Below are positions 30,192 through 38,714 of a DNA stretch of 38,733 bases, piece by piece. The stretch covers positions 1 to 38,733 of the forward strand of contig NZTV01000100.1 of assembly GCA_002703245.1 (NCBI GenBank), given 5' to 3'. The notes under the pieces are model-generated. The model was not told the DNA's origin. It worked only from the letters and a program-made list of their open reading frames with translations, and did not search any database. The position numbers were made by a program, and so were the translations under genes. The stretch's first letter is position 1. The number at the start of each line of letters is the position of its first letter. The DNA comes from Microbacterium sp. Its GTDB lineage: Bacteria; Actinomycetota; Actinomycetes; Actinomycetales; Microbacteriaceae.

Positions 30192-31196
30192 ATGAACGGC
30201 ACGTCGCGCCCGGGGCGCATCGATCCCGCACGCGTCGGTGTGCGCCAGGTCGCCGAGCGCGCCGGCGTGTCGACCCAGACCGTCTCGCGGGTCATCAACG
30301 ACCACCCCCACATCCGTCCCGAGACGCGCGAGCGCGTGCTCGCGGCGATGGCCGAGCTCGACTATCGCGTGAACAACGCCGCCCGGGCCCTCGGTACCCG
30401 TACGACGAGGACGATCGGTGTGATCGCCTCGGACGCCGCACTGTACGGTCCCGCCGTCGGTGTCGCTGCTCTGGAGAAAGCCTCCCGCGAGGCGGATCGT
30501 TGGATCGCGACCGCGTACGCCGACGCCGATGACACCGCGTCGGTCATCGACGCGGCGGCGAGACTTCGGGCCCAGGGAGTGGACGGCATCGTCGTGCTCG
30601 CCCCGCACGAGGGCTCGCTCGCGGCGCTCGTCGATGTCCACCGCGACGTACCGGTGACAGCGCTGCACATCGGCGAGGGGTACGACCGTCAGCGCGAGGG
30701 GGCGGCGCTGGCCGTGGAGCACCTGTGGGCCCTCGGGCATCGGCGCATCGCCCATCTCGCCGGCCCCGCCGACTGGCTCGAGGCCCGTGCCCGCGCCGAC
30801 GGTGTGGGACAGGCGCTCGCCGTCCATGGTGCCGCCGCCACGTCGTGGGCGGGCGATTGGCGGGCCGCCACCGGATCCGCGCGTGCGGGTGCGGTCGCCG
30901 CCGCAGTCCGTGCGCCGGGCGGCCCCACCGCCGTCGTCGCGGCGAACGATCAGATGGCACTCGGGCTGATCGCCGGACTTCGAGATGCCGGTCTGTCGGT
31001 GCCGGAGGATGTGAGCGTCGTCGGTTTCGACGACAACCCCGACGCCGCGTTCTACCGGCCGGCGCTCACGACCGTGCGGATAGATCTCGCCGGGGAGGCG
31101 CGCCGAGCCGTCGCCGCCGTGCGGGGGGACAGCGTGGCGCCGCCCGGCCCGCCGGTGCTCGTCGCCCGTGCCTCCGCGGCGTCTCCGCGCGGCTGA
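30192..31196 (+). CDS. LacI family repressor, probable regulator of the arabinose operon
   Basis: 334-aa LacI/GalR-type regulator. The N-terminal helix-turn-helix is RQVAERAGVSTQTVSRVIND with the hinge helix region RVNNAARALGTRTT (residues about 56-69). The sugar-binding part is a periplasmic-binding-like fold: IGVIASDAALYGPAVGVAAL, DGIVVLAPHEGS, AVVAANDQMALGLIAGLRDAG and VSVVGFDDNPDAAFYRPALT are family-typical. ATG 30192 follows a GAGGA site, with TACGGT (-10-like) 9 bp before the start codon. Immediately downstream is an array of CG-centred palindromes in front of araD, the expected binding sites. L-arabinose or a pathway intermediate is the probable inducer (inference). Confidence 0.93.
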   Translation: MNGTSRPGRIDPARVGVRQVAERAGVSTQTVSRVINDHPHIRPETRERVLAAMAELDYRVNNAARALGTRTTRTIGVIASDAALYGPAVGVAALEKASREADRWIATAYADADDTASVIDAAARLRAQGVDGIVVLAPHEGSLAALVDVHRDVPVTALHIGEGYDRQREGAALAVEHLWALGHRRIAHLAGPADWLEARARADGVGQALAVHGAAATSWAGDWRAATGSARAGAVAAAVRAPGGPTAVVAANDQMALGLIAGLRDAGLSVPEDVSVVGFDDNPDAAFYRPALTTVRIDLAGEARRAVAAVRGDSVAPPGPPVLVARASAASPRG

Positions 31197-31232
31197 GCGA
31201 CCTCGTGCCATGGTGTGGCGGAACCCCGCGCC

Positions 31233-31275
31233 TACCGGTACATTGTTACCGGTAACATTCACGATACCGGCAACA
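31233..31275 (+). promoter_or_regulatory. cluster of LacI-type operators before the arabinose operon
   Basis: TACCGGTA (31233-31240), the perfect 14-bp palindrome TGTTACCGGTAACA (31244-31257) and a half-degenerate TACCGGCA (31265-31272, followed by ACA) share the core TACCGGTA, with centres 14 and 18 bp apart. The central CG is the mark of LacI-family sites. The -10 could be TAACAT (31253-31258) inside the main site; no good -35 was found. Confidence 0.75.
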
Positions 31276-31340
31276 CTCCTGTCGCCGGTGCGGAACGGAC
31301 GCGACGAGGCGGCCGAGGACGAGACCCGACGGAGGACCCC

Positions 31341-32099
31341 GTGACCGAATTCACCGCCGAGATCCAGGCCGCCGTCGATGCGACACGGGCCGAGATCGCT
31401 CGGCTGCACGACGAGCTCGTGCGATACGGACTGGTCGTGTGGACCGGGGGGAACGTCTCGGGCCGAGTCCCCGGTGCCGACCTGTTCGTCATCAAGCCTT
31501 CCGGTGTCTCCTACGCCGACCTCGCGCCCGCGAACATGATCGTGTGCGACCTCGACGGGGTCGCCGTCCCGGGTACGCCCGGCAGCGACCGCAGCCCGTC
31601 GAGCGACACCGCGGCACACGCTTACGTGTACCGGAACATGCCCGAGGTCGGAGGAGTCGTGCACACCCACTCCACCTATGCCGTGGCGTGGGCCGCTCGC
31701 GGGGAGGAGATCCCGTGCGTCATCACCGGGATGGCCGACGAGTTCGGCGGCCCCATCCCCGTCGGGCCGTTCGCGATCATCGGTGACGACTCGATCGGTC
31801 GCGGCATCGTCGACACCCTTCGGGGGCACCGCTCGCGCGCGGTGCTGATGCAGAACCACGGCCCCTTCACGATCGGGGTGAGCGCGAAGGACGCCGTCAA
31901 GGCCGCGGTGATGTGCGAAGACGCCGCGCGCACGGTCCACCTCGCCCGCGAAGCCGGCCCGCTGCTGCCGATTTCGCAGGAGAAGATCGACGCGCTCTAC
32001 GCGCGCTATCAGAACGTGTACGGTCAGCCCTGCGACGAACGCCGCCACGCCGACCGCCACCACGACGAAAGCCCGGATGCCGCGGGGGTGCATCGATGA
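31341..32099 (+). CDS. araD: L-ribulose-5-phosphate 4-epimerase
   Basis: 252-aa class II aldolase-fold enzyme that converts L-ribulose 5-phosphate to D-xylulose 5-phosphate, the last step from arabinose to the pentose phosphate pathway. The metal site is in VVHTHSTYAVAWAA (two histidines) with the third in QNHGPFTIG; GNVSGRVPGADLFVIKPSGV binds phosphate. These match araD/fucA-type proteins, and the genes beside it decide for araD. The start is GTG 31341 with GGAGG (31331-31335) before it; the upstream frame from 31215 covers the operators and is rejected. ATGA overlap with araB at 32096. Confidence 0.92.
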   Translation: MTEFTAEIQAAVDATRAEIARLHDELVRYGLVVWTGGNVSGRVPGADLFVIKPSGVSYADLAPANMIVCDLDGVAVPGTPGSDRSPSSDTAAHAYVYRNMPEVGGVVHTHSTYAVAWAARGEEIPCVITGMADEFGGPIPVGPFAIIGDDSIGRGIVDTLRGHRSRAVLMQNHGPFTIGVSAKDAVKAAVMCEDAARTVHLAREAGPLLPISQEKIDALYARYQNVYGQPCDERRHADRHHDESPDAAGVHR

Positions 32100-33643
32100 A
32101 GGGCGCGCTCGGGATCGAGTTCGGCTCGACCCGGATCAAAGCCTGCCTCGTCGATACGGAGGACCCGGCGACCGTGCTCGCGACCGGATCCCACGCGTGG
32201 GAGAACCGGCTCGAGCAGGGTCTGTGGACCTACGACCTCGACGAGGTGTGGTCGGGACTGCGCGCGGCCGTCGCGGAGTTGCTCACGCAGGCCCGCGCCC
32301 TCGACGGCGGTGTGCCTGAGATCGTGGCCATCGGGGTCTCGGCGATGATGCACGGATACCTCGCTTTCGACGAAAACGGATCGCTGCTCGTCCCCTTCCG
32401 CACGTGGCGCAACACCCACACCGGCGACGCCGCGGCCGAACTCGCCGACACCTTCGGGGTGAACATCCCGTTGCGGTGGTCGATCGCCCACCTGCATCAG
32501 GCGGTCCGGGACGGCGAGGACCACGTCCCGGCGATCGCATCGGTGACCACCCTCGCCGGGTATGTGCACCGCCGTCTGACCGGCGCGCACGTCCTCGGCG
32601 TCGGTGACGCGTCGGGCATGTTCCCGATCGGTTCCGGCAGCATGGTCTACGACCCCGATCTCCTCGCCCGATATCGGGCGCTCGCACCGCAGATCGACTT
32701 GCCCCTGCTCCTCCCCGAGCCGCTTCCGGCGGGAGCCGGCGCCGGACGCCTCACCGCAGAGGGAGCGGCGCTGATCGACCCTGACGGGGCGATCCCGGCG
32801 GGTGTGCCGCTCTGCCCGCCCGAAGGCGACGCGGGCACCGGGATGGTGGCCACCGGCGCGGTGGCGCCTCGCACCGGGAACATCAGCGCGGGGACCAGTA
32901 TCTTCGCGATGGTCGTGCTCGAGCATCCCCTCTCGGAGGCCCACGACGAACTCGACCTCGTGACCACGCCCGCCGGTGATCCGGTCGCGATGGTGCACTG
33001 CAACAACGGCGCCGGCGAGCTCGCCGCGTGGGCGGGGATGTTCGAACGGTTCGCGACCGCGGCGGGAACACCGATGGGCGCCGACGCCGTGTTCGACGTG
33101 CTGTTCACCGAAGCCCTCGACGGTGCGTCGGATGCCGGAGGTCTACTGGCGTACAACCACCTCGCGGGGGAGCCGATGGTCGGGCTCGGGGCAGGTCGGC
33201 CGCTGTTCGTCCGCACCCCCGACAGCGACTTCCGCCTGGGCAACGTCATACGCGCCCACATCTACGGCGTTTACGGCACCCTCGCCCTCGGCATGCGCGT
33301 GCTCGAGGGTGAAGGGGTGGGCATCGACCGGATGCACGCGCACGGCGGCATGTTCCGTACCGCCGGTGTCGCGCAGCGCTTCCTCGCCGCGGCACTGGAC
33401 ACACCCGTGGCCGTGGGCGACACCGCGGCAGAGGGGGGCGCGTGGGGGATGGCCGTGCTCGCCGCGTACCGCGTGCAGGGTGACCGGTCTGCTCTCTCCG
33501 CCTACCTCGACGAGCGCGTGTTCGCCGGTCTCCAGATCGACACCACCCATCCCGAACCCGCCGACGTCGCCGGATTCGCCCTCTACCTCGACCGCTATGC
33601 CGCCGGCCTCGCCGTCGAGGCGGCGGCCGTCGCCGCCTTGTGA
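32096..33643 (+). CDS. araB: FGGY-family carbohydrate kinase, probable L-ribulokinase
   Basis: 515-aa FGGY sugar kinase. [15 protein letters not shown] at the N-terminus is the first phosphate loop, [10 protein letters not shown] near residue 170 has the conserved aspartate of FGGY active sites, [15 protein letters not shown] is the second ATP loop, and the C-terminal [20 protein letters not shown] contains the adenosine-binding glycines. Its length and motifs are closer to xylulokinase-like FGGY proteins than to classical 560-aa E. coli AraB, but its place between araD and araA makes L-ribulokinase the best call. ATG 32096 overlaps the araD stop; its stop is 30 bp before araA. A xylulokinase role is the alternative. 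Confidence 0.88.
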   Translation: MKGALGIEFGSTRIKACLVDTEDPATVLATGSHAWENRLEQGLWTYDLDEVWSGLRAAVAELLTQARALDGGVPEIVAIGVSAMMHGYLAFDENGSLLVPFRTWRNTHTGDAAAELADTFGVNIPLRWSIAHLHQAVRDGEDHVPAIASVTTLAGYVHRRLTGAHVLGVGDASGMFPIGSGSMVYDPDLLARYRALAPQIDLPLLLPEPLPAGAGAGRLTAEGAALIDPDGAIPAGVPLCPPEGDAGTGMVATGAVAPRTGNISAGTSIFAMVVLEHPLSEAHDELDLVTTPAGDPVAMVHCNNGAGELAAWAGMFERFATAAGTPMGADAVFDVLFTEALDGASDAGGLLAYNHLAGEPMVGLGAGRPLFVRTPDSDFRLGNVIRAHIYGVYGTLALGMRVLEGEGVGIDRMHAHGGMFRTAGVAQRFLAAALDTPVAVGDTAAEGGAWGMAVLAAYRVQGDRSALSAYLDERVFAGLQIDTTHPEPADVAGFALYLDRYAAGLAVEAAAVAAL

Positions 33644-33672
33644 CCATCCACTCCCGCATCGAAGGACCAGCC

Positions 33673-35184
33673 ATGAGCCGCACGCCGCTATCCACCACCC
33701 TCGCGGGTTACGAGATCTGGTTCGTCACGGGAAGTCAAAGTCTGTACGGCGAGGACACCCTGCGACAGGTCGCCGGCCAGTCCCAGGCCGTCGTCGCGGG
33801 CCTCGCCGACCTGCCGGTGAGAGTCGTGTGGAAGCCGGTGCTGAAGGACGCAGACAGCATCCGTCGCCTCGCCCTCGAGGTCAACGCACGCGACGACGTG
33901 ATCGGCGTCATGGCGTGGATGCACACCTTCAGCCCTGCGAAGATGTGGATCGGCGGGCTCGGCGCCCTGCAGAAGCCCCTGCTCCACCTGCACACGCAGG
34001 CCAACCGCGAGCTGCCGTGGAGTTCGATCGACTTCGACTTCATGAACCTCAACCAGGCGGCACACGGCGATCGCGAGTTCGGGTACATCCAGACGCGGCT
34101 CGGCGTCGCCCGCAAGACGGTCGTCGGCCACGTGTCTGACCCCGCGGTCCGCCAGCAGGTCGAGGACTGGCAACGGGCGTGTGCGGGGTGGGCTGCCTCG
34201 CGCACCTTGAAGCTCGCACGGTTCGGCGACAACATGCGCTACGTCGCAGTCACCGAGGGCGACAAGACCGAGGCCGAACTGCGCTTCGGTGTGCAGGTGA
34301 ACACCTGGGGGGTCAACGACCTGGCCCGGGCCGTAACGCAGGCTGAGCCGCGCGCGATCGACGCGCTGGTGCAGGAATACGCGGACCTCTACAACGTGCA
34401 GCCTGAATTACTGCCGGGTGGCGGCCGGCACCGGTCCTTGCGTGACGGTGCGGCGATCGAGATCGGGTTGCGCTCGTTCTTGGAGGAGGGCGGATTCGGC
34501 GCGTTCACGACGAGCTTCGAAGACCTCGGGTCCCTCACGCAGCTCCCCGGACTGGCCGTTCAGCGGTTGATGGCCGAGGGGTACGGGTTCGGTGCGGAGG
34601 GCGACTGGAAGACCGCGATACTCGTGCGCGTAGCGAACGTGATGGGTTCGGGGCTTCCCGGTGGCGCCTCGCTCATGGAGGACTACACGTACGACCTGGT
34701 TCCCGGCAACGAGCGAATCCTCGGCGCGCACATGCTCGAGGTGTCCCCGTCATTGTCTTCACAGAAGGCCCGGCTGGAGGTGCATCCGCTGGGCATCGGG
34801 GGGAAGGACGACCCGGTGCGCCTGGTCTTCACCGCCGATCCCGGCCCGGCGCTCGTCGTCGCGATGAGCGACATGCGAGACCGGTTCCGCCTCGTGGCCA
34901 ACGTCGTCGAGAACGTCGATGCCCCCGACCTGCCCCGGCTGCCGGTGGGTCGCGCCGTGTGGAAGCCCGCACCGGATTTCGCCACGTCGGCGGCCTGTTG
35001 GCTGACGGCGGGGGCTGCCCACCATACTGTGATGACGACCGCCGTCGGGCTCGAGGTCTTCCGCGACTTCGCCGAGATCGCGCGCACGGAGCTCGTCGTC
35101 ATCGACGAGGGGACCACCGTGCGTGGCTTCCAGCAGGAGCTGCGGTGGAATCAGGCGTACTTCCGACTCGCACAAGGACTGTGA
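33673..35184 (+). CDS. araA: L-arabinose isomerase
   Basis: 503-aa enzyme that isomerises L-arabinose to L-ribulose, using a divalent metal. [18 protein letters not shown] near the N-terminus, [34 protein letters not shown] and [19 protein letters not shown] are diagnostic. The active-site acids are in TTSFEDLG and [10 protein letters not shown]; the metal histidines are in ILGAHMLEV and GAAHHTVMT, in the expected order. The start is ATG 33673 (MSRTPLS) after GAAGGA; GTG 33640, which overlaps the araB stop, would add an unrelated 11 residues. It is full length for the family. Confidence 0.96.
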   Translation: MSRTPLSTTLAGYEIWFVTGSQSLYGEDTLRQVAGQSQAVVAGLADLPVRVVWKPVLKDADSIRRLALEVNARDDVIGVMAWMHTFSPAKMWIGGLGALQKPLLHLHTQANRELPWSSIDFDFMNLNQAAHGDREFGYIQTRLGVARKTVVGHVSDPAVRQQVEDWQRACAGWAASRTLKLARFGDNMRYVAVTEGDKTEAELRFGVQVNTWGVNDLARAVTQAEPRAIDALVQEYADLYNVQPELLPGGGRHRSLRDGAAIEIGLRSFLEEGGFGAFTTSFEDLGSLTQLPGLAVQRLMAEGYGFGAEGDWKTAILVRVANVMGSGLPGGASLMEDYTYDLVPGNERILGAHMLEVSPSLSSQKARLEVHPLGIGGKDDPVRLVFTADPGPALVVAMSDMRDRFRLVANVVENVDAPDLPRLPVGRAVWKPAPDFATSAACWLTAGAAHHTVMTTAVGLEVFRDFAEIARTELVVIDEGTTVRGFQQELRWNQAYFRLAQGL

Positions 35185-35186
35185 AC

Positions 35187-36131
35187 ATGGCACGAACACC
35201 CGTCTCCGGCATCCAGCACTCCCTCCGGGCAGGTGACTACGAGGCGGTGATCACGAGCATCGGGGCCACGCTGCGCGCGTTCACCCATGCGGGGCGGGAC
35301 CTCGTCGTCCCGTTCACCGCAGACGAGGTCAGGCCCGCGTACCGTGGCGCCACGCTCGCGCCGTGGCCGAATCGTGTGGTGGACGGCGTGTACTCCTTCG
35401 GGGGCCGCGAGTTCCAGCTGGCCCTTACCGAGCCCGCCCGCTCACACGCGCTGCATGGACTGGCGGCGTGGCTCGACTTCGACGCCGTCGACAAGGGGAC
35501 CGACCACGTCGCTCTTGAAGCGGTCATCGAACCGCAGACGGCGTATCCGTGGCGGCTGGTGGTGCGCACCACCGTCACCCTCGGGGCGGACGGGCTGACC
35601 CAGTCCGTGACGGTCCGGAACGACTCCGACGAGCCGGCGCCGTGGGGCACGGGCCCGCACCCGTACCTCGTCGCGGGCGACGGCCGCGTCGACCACTGGA
35701 CGCTCGAGCTCCCGGCCGACCGCGTCTTGGCGGTCACCGACGACCGACTCATCCCCACCGTGCTCCGCGATGTCGACGCTGACGATCCCGCGCGCTTCGA
35801 CTTCCGCACGGCGCGCCGAATCGACGCCGCCCAGATCGACCATGCCTACACGGCTCTCCGGTGGGACGGCGAGGGTCTGGCGACGGTGAGACTGACCGCC
35901 GAGGACGGCACCGGAGTGCTCATGCAATGGGGCCAGGCGTGCGCGTGGGTGCAGGTACACACCGCAGACCGGCCCGATGCCGCGGAGAGCCGCCTGGGTC
36001 TCGCGGTCGAACCCATGACGTGCGCGCCCGACGCGTTCAACGCCGCGGCCTACGACTACGACGCCGGGCTCATCGTGCTGGACCCGGCGCAGGAAGCCAC
36101 GGCCTCGTGGCGGATCGCCGCCATCGAGTGA
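35187..36131 (+). CDS. aldose 1-epimerase family protein
   Basis: 314-aa galactose-mutarotase-fold enzyme that interconverts the alpha and beta anomers of sugars. YEAVITSIGATLRAFTHAGR at the start, RGATLAPWPNRVVDGVYSFG (the substrate-binding R and N), SHALHGLAAWLDF with the catalytic H, GTGPHPYLVAG with the second H and LGLAVEPMTCAPDAFN with the catalytic E are present. It is the last gene of the araD-araB-araA operon (start only 2 bp after the araA stop), so it probably supplies the right anomer of L-arabinose to the isomerase. Confidence 0.92.
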   Translation: MARTPVSGIQHSLRAGDYEAVITSIGATLRAFTHAGRDLVVPFTADEVRPAYRGATLAPWPNRVVDGVYSFGGREFQLALTEPARSHALHGLAAWLDFDAVDKGTDHVALEAVIEPQTAYPWRLVVRTTVTLGADGLTQSVTVRNDSDEPAPWGTGPHPYLVAGDGRVDHWTLELPADRVLAVTDDRLIPTVLRDVDADDPARFDFRTARRIDAAQIDHAYTALRWDGEGLATVRLTAEDGTGVLMQWGQACAWVQVHTADRPDAAESRLGLAVEPMTCAPDAFNAAAYDYDAGLIVLDPAQEATASWRIAAIE

Positions 36132-36159
36132 TCGATTGCGGCGCCAGATCGCGGGGCCG

Positions 36160-36197
36160 CGACGAAGGGCCACGGGTATTCCCGTGGCCCTTCGTCG
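36160..36197 (+). terminator. arabinose operon terminator
   Basis: A 17-bp perfect stem (36160-36176 with 36181-36197) around the loop TATT, containing GGGCCACGGG and CCCGTGGCCC. It starts 28 bp after the epimerase stop. It also precedes the stop of the minus-strand LEA-like gene (36207), so it may work both ways. Confidence 0.9.
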
Positions 36198-36206
36198 GTG
36201 GCGGGG

Positions 36207-36404
36207 TCAGTTCTCCCGCATCCGCTCGTTCGCTTCGTTCTTCGCCTCGACGGAGTCGCGTTCGGCTTCGGCCTTCTTGACCTCGGACTCGGCCTTCATC
36301 TCGTCGACCTTGTCGTCGATGCGGTCCTTGGTGTCCTCCCAGGCCTCGCCCGCCTTGCGGCCGGCGGTCTGAGCGGTGTCCTTCGCGTCATCCATGAATC
36401 CCAT
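36207..36404 (-). CDS. 65-aa charged helical protein, LEA/CsbD-like
   Basis: Small soluble protein, almost all Lys, Glu, Asp, Ala and Arg after the start MGFMDDAKDTAQTAGRKAG. The remainder (DRIDDKVDEMKAESEVKKAE and on) shows irregular 11-residue-like repeats of the KAExEVKKAEAER kind, as in group 3 LEA and CsbD-type stress proteins. No cysteine, one tryptophan, no membrane segment. It is probably an amphipathic helix that forms under drying or osmotic stress (family inference; identity not certain). GGGAG before ATG 36404. Confidence 0.8.
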   Translation of the reverse strand: MGFMDDAKDTAQTAGRKAGEAWEDTKDRIDDKVDEMKAESEVKKAEAERDSVEAKNEANERMREN

Positions 36405-36578
36405 GAGTCACTCCCTTTCTCGAAAGGCTCGCGGGTCCTTGTGGGCCCGGTCTCGACGCTAATCCGGGGCGGCCTTCGCGCGGGTGGGGTTGCGACGGGA
36501 CGGGTTGGCCGCTAGCCCCTCGGGGTCCGTCCCGAAATATCCCACCGCTCACAGCCGATTCTCAGTAATGTCGTGCCC

Positions 36579-36974
36579 ATGAACACCTTCGCCGACATCG
36601 TCACCTACGACACCGACCCCGCGGGCGGCCTCGCCGTCTTCACCGGCTTCGGCTTCGCCTGGCTCGCCTTCTACGTGCTGCTCGCGGTCGCACTGTGGAA
36701 GGTCTTCTCCAAGGCGGGCTACCCCGGCTGGCTCGCGATCATCCCGATCGTGAACATGTTCGTGCTGGTCAAGGTCGCGGGATTCTCCGCGTGGCTCGGC
36801 CTGCTGTACTTCATCCCGATCGTGAACCTCGTCTTCTCGATCATCGTCGCGTTCCGCACGGGCAAGGCGTTCGGCAAGGGGGGCGTGTTCTCGTTCTTCC
36901 TGCTGTGGATGTTCGCCTTCGTCGGCTACTTCATCGTCGGCTTCGACAAGTCCACCTACACCAAGCCCGTCTGA
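36579..36974 (+). CDS. DUF5684 membrane protein
   Basis: 131-aa membrane protein of a family with unknown function. Three or four hydrophobic segments: FAWLAFYVLLAVALWKVF, WLAIIPIVNMFVLVKVAGFS, WLGLLYFIPIVNLVFSIIVA and FSFFLLWMFAFVGYFIVGF. The paired GWLAIIPIVNM and LLYFIPIVNL segments with their IPIVN repeat are the signature. TAATGT (36566-36571) ends seven bases before ATG 36579, so the mRNA is probably leaderless; the GTG two codons upstream is not needed. No neighbour suggests a job. Confidence 0.85.
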   Translation: MNTFADIVTYDTDPAGGLAVFTGFGFAWLAFYVLLAVALWKVFSKAGYPGWLAIIPIVNMFVLVKVAGFSAWLGLLYFIPIVNLVFSIIVAFRTGKAFGKGGVFSFFLLWMFAFVGYFIVGFDKSTYTKPV

Positions 36975-36979
36975 GCCGT

Positions 36980-37017
36980 ATCACGACGCCTGTCGCTCAG
37001 GCGGCGGGCGTCGTGGT
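36980..37017. terminator. hairpin between DUF5684 and SDR genes
   Basis: ATCACGACGCC (36980-36990) pairs with GGCGTCGTGGT (37007-37017) over 11 bp (one G-T), just after the DUF5684 stop and running into the SDR 3' end. A convergent terminator candidate. Confidence 0.6.
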
Positions 37018-37845
37018 GTCCACGGCCTCTTTCAAGGGACGGCGCATCGCCGACCAGTAGTGCGTCGGGGTGGCCCGTGCGAGCATGTCCACCAAGCGTG
37101 CTTCGCGACCGATCATGGTTCGTGCCCGCCGTCGGATCGTGGCCTGGACGATCCGTTCCGCCGCGTCGCCGGGCTCGGTGTGGTACATCGCCGCTTGCGC
37201 CGCAGCGGCACGCGCGGCGACATCCGGATCCACCGCGGCGGCGTACCGGCCGTGCAAGATGATGCCGGTCTTCACCCCGGCCGGGTACACCGCGCCCACC
37301 GTCACCGAGGAGCGCTCGAGTTCGTGGCGCAGTGCTTCGGTGAAGCCGCGCACGGCGAACTTGCTCATCGCATAGGGGATGCGGCCGGCGGGGGCGGCGA
37401 GGCCGTAGATGCTCACGAGGTGCGTGATGTGCGCGGCCGGCTCGCGCCGCAGCGCCGGGAGCAGAGCCTTGGTCACATTCACCGTGCCCCACAGGTTCAC
37501 ATCCATCAACCACCGCATCTCGTCCATCGTGAGCTGATCGATGTCGCCGAGCATCGAGGATCCCGCGCACGTGACGAGAGACTGCACGCGAGGATGCGAG
37601 GCGGTGATCTCCGCCGCCATCTCCGTGACGGCGTCGTCGGAGGTGAGGTCGACGGTGTGGGTGGTGTGGCCGCGGCCGCGCAGATCCCGTGCGACCGACT
37701 CCAGTCCTTCGGCGTTGCGGTCGATCAGTGCGATCCGGGCGCCGCGGGCCGCCAGGCGTCGGGCGGCTTCGGCGCCCATCCCGCTGGCGGCGCCGGTGAT
37801 CACGGCGGTGCGGTCTCGCACATCGAGGTGTGCTCGTCGGGTCAT
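36997..37845 (-). CDS. short-chain dehydrogenase/reductase
   Basis: 282-aa classical SDR. TGAASGMG is the cofactor loop, IDRNAEGLES after the second strand favours NAD(H), and VDLTSDDAV follows. The structural motif reads TCAGSSMLGD (NAG with C for N), SIYG holds the catalytic serine and YAMSKFAVRGF the YxxxK. The C-terminal part (GREARLVDMLARATPTHYWS) is like SDRs that act on lipids or long-chain substrates. The start is ATG 37845 (MTRRAHLDVRDRTAVITG) with GGAGGA before it; the longer frame to 38226 is a shadow. Confidence 0.92.
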   Translation of the reverse strand: MTRRAHLDVRDRTAVITGAASGMGAEAARRLAARGARIALIDRNAEGLESVARDLRGRGHTTHTVDLTSDDAVTEMAAEITASHPRVQSLVTCAGSSMLGDIDQLTMDEMRWLMDVNLWGTVNVTKALLPALRREPAAHITHLVSIYGLAAPAGRIPYAMSKFAVRGFTEALRHELERSSVTVGAVYPAGVKTGIILHGRYAAAVDPDVAARAAAAQAAMYHTEPGDAAERIVQATIRRRARTMIGREARLVDMLARATPTHYWSAMRRPLKEAVDTTTPAA

Positions 37846-37981
37846 CGTCGTCCTCCGCTTCGTCGCGTCATCGCGTGCGTCCATTCTGTCCGACACCGAC
37901 GGGCGTCGATGCGCGCGCATCGGTCGCATCCAGGATCGCTGTCGGGGCTGACGATACGATCGGAGGGGGAGGTGCGCGTAC

Positions 37982-38596
37982 ATGGGACGCAACGCAGACG
38001 CGATCGCGGAGGGCGTTTCGATCGCCGCGGCCGCCGCCCGGCTGACGGTGCGCAACCGCATCCTCGTCGACACCATCGCGCGCAACGAGCCGTTCGACCC
38101 CGAACGCGTCGCCCCGTTCGCGCGGGAGACCCTGCTCGCACTGGCCACCGAGCAGGAGGCGGCGGCGGATCTCGCGCGCAAGCAACGCAAGAAGGCGTGG
38201 GGGAAGTACTCGGATCCGGGGAGCACCCACGACTACCGTGACCGCGACACCCGCAATCTCCGGCGCCGTCAGCGGCAGTACAACGGGGTCGCCAAGGTCC
38301 TGCGGGAGCGGGCCGATGACCCGGAGGCGATCGGCGCACTCGTCGCCGACGCGCGACAAGCCGCGTGGGGCGACGTCGAATCGAATCTGCAGCGCCGACT
38401 CGTCGCCGAGGGTGCGCGTCCCGATCTCGAACCCGACTACGCCAAGATGCGTGCCGCGCGTATGCAGACGCTGCGACTGGTGGACCTGCCGAAGCTCGCC
38501 GCCCACCGTCGCCGGGTGGGTCCCTCCGCCGTCGGGACCGTGGAAGATCCCGAGGATGTCGCCGCCGCCCTCGATTCGCCACCGACCGAAACGTGA
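37982..38596 (+). CDS. conserved actinobacterial protein of unknown function
   Basis: 204-aa soluble protein with no recognised catalytic motif. It is rich in Arg, Ala and Asp and predicted helical, beginning MGRNADAIAEGVSIAAAAAR. A central basic cluster (ARKQRKKAWGKYSDPGSTHD, then RRRQRQYNGVAKVLRERADD) could bind nucleic acid (inference). Homologues, sometimes mislabelled asparagine synthase, are found in Microbacteriaceae beside tRNA genes. GGAGGGGGAGG lies 9-19 bases before ATG 37982, with TACGAT as a likely -10 (37953-37958). The tRNA-Arg gene follows after 45 bp. Confidence 0.8.
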   Translation: MGRNADAIAEGVSIAAAAARLTVRNRILVDTIARNEPFDPERVAPFARETLLALATEQEAAADLARKQRKKAWGKYSDPGSTHDYRDRDTRNLRRRQRQYNGVAKVLRERADDPEAIGALVADARQAAWGDVESNLQRRLVAEGARPDLEPDYAKMRAARMQTLRLVDLPKLAAHRRRVGPSAVGTVEDPEDVAAALDSPPTET

Positions 38597-38641
38597 TGTA
38601 GGCTGGCCCTCGGCCTTCGCGCCGTTTCGCGTGAAGGTCCT

Positions 38642-38714
38642 GCGCCTCTAGCTCAATGGATAGAGCATCTGACTACGGATCAGAAGGTTGGGGGTTCGAG
38701 TCCCTCGAGGCGCG
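38642..38714 (+). tRNA. tRNA-Arg (ACG)
   Basis: A complete cloverleaf. Acceptor GCGCCTC (38642-38648) pairs with GAGGCGC (38707-38713) and the discriminator is G38714. The D stem is GCTC/GAGC. The anticodon stem TCTGA/TCAGA closes the loop CTACGGA with anticodon ACG (38675-38677), and the T arm is GGGGG, TTCGAGT, CCCTC. The first anticodon A is probably modified to inosine to read CGU, CGC and CGA. CCA is not encoded (GCACT follows). Confidence 0.97.

Noticed and set aside
31215..31340. Upstream ATG for araD
   Set aside because: It would place the LacI operators inside the coding sequence and adds residues with no family similarity; GTG 31341 has GGAGG before it.
29772..32093. Minus-strand open frame of 773 codons antisense to esterase, lacI and araD
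   Set aside because: Spans three well supported genes and has shadow composition only.
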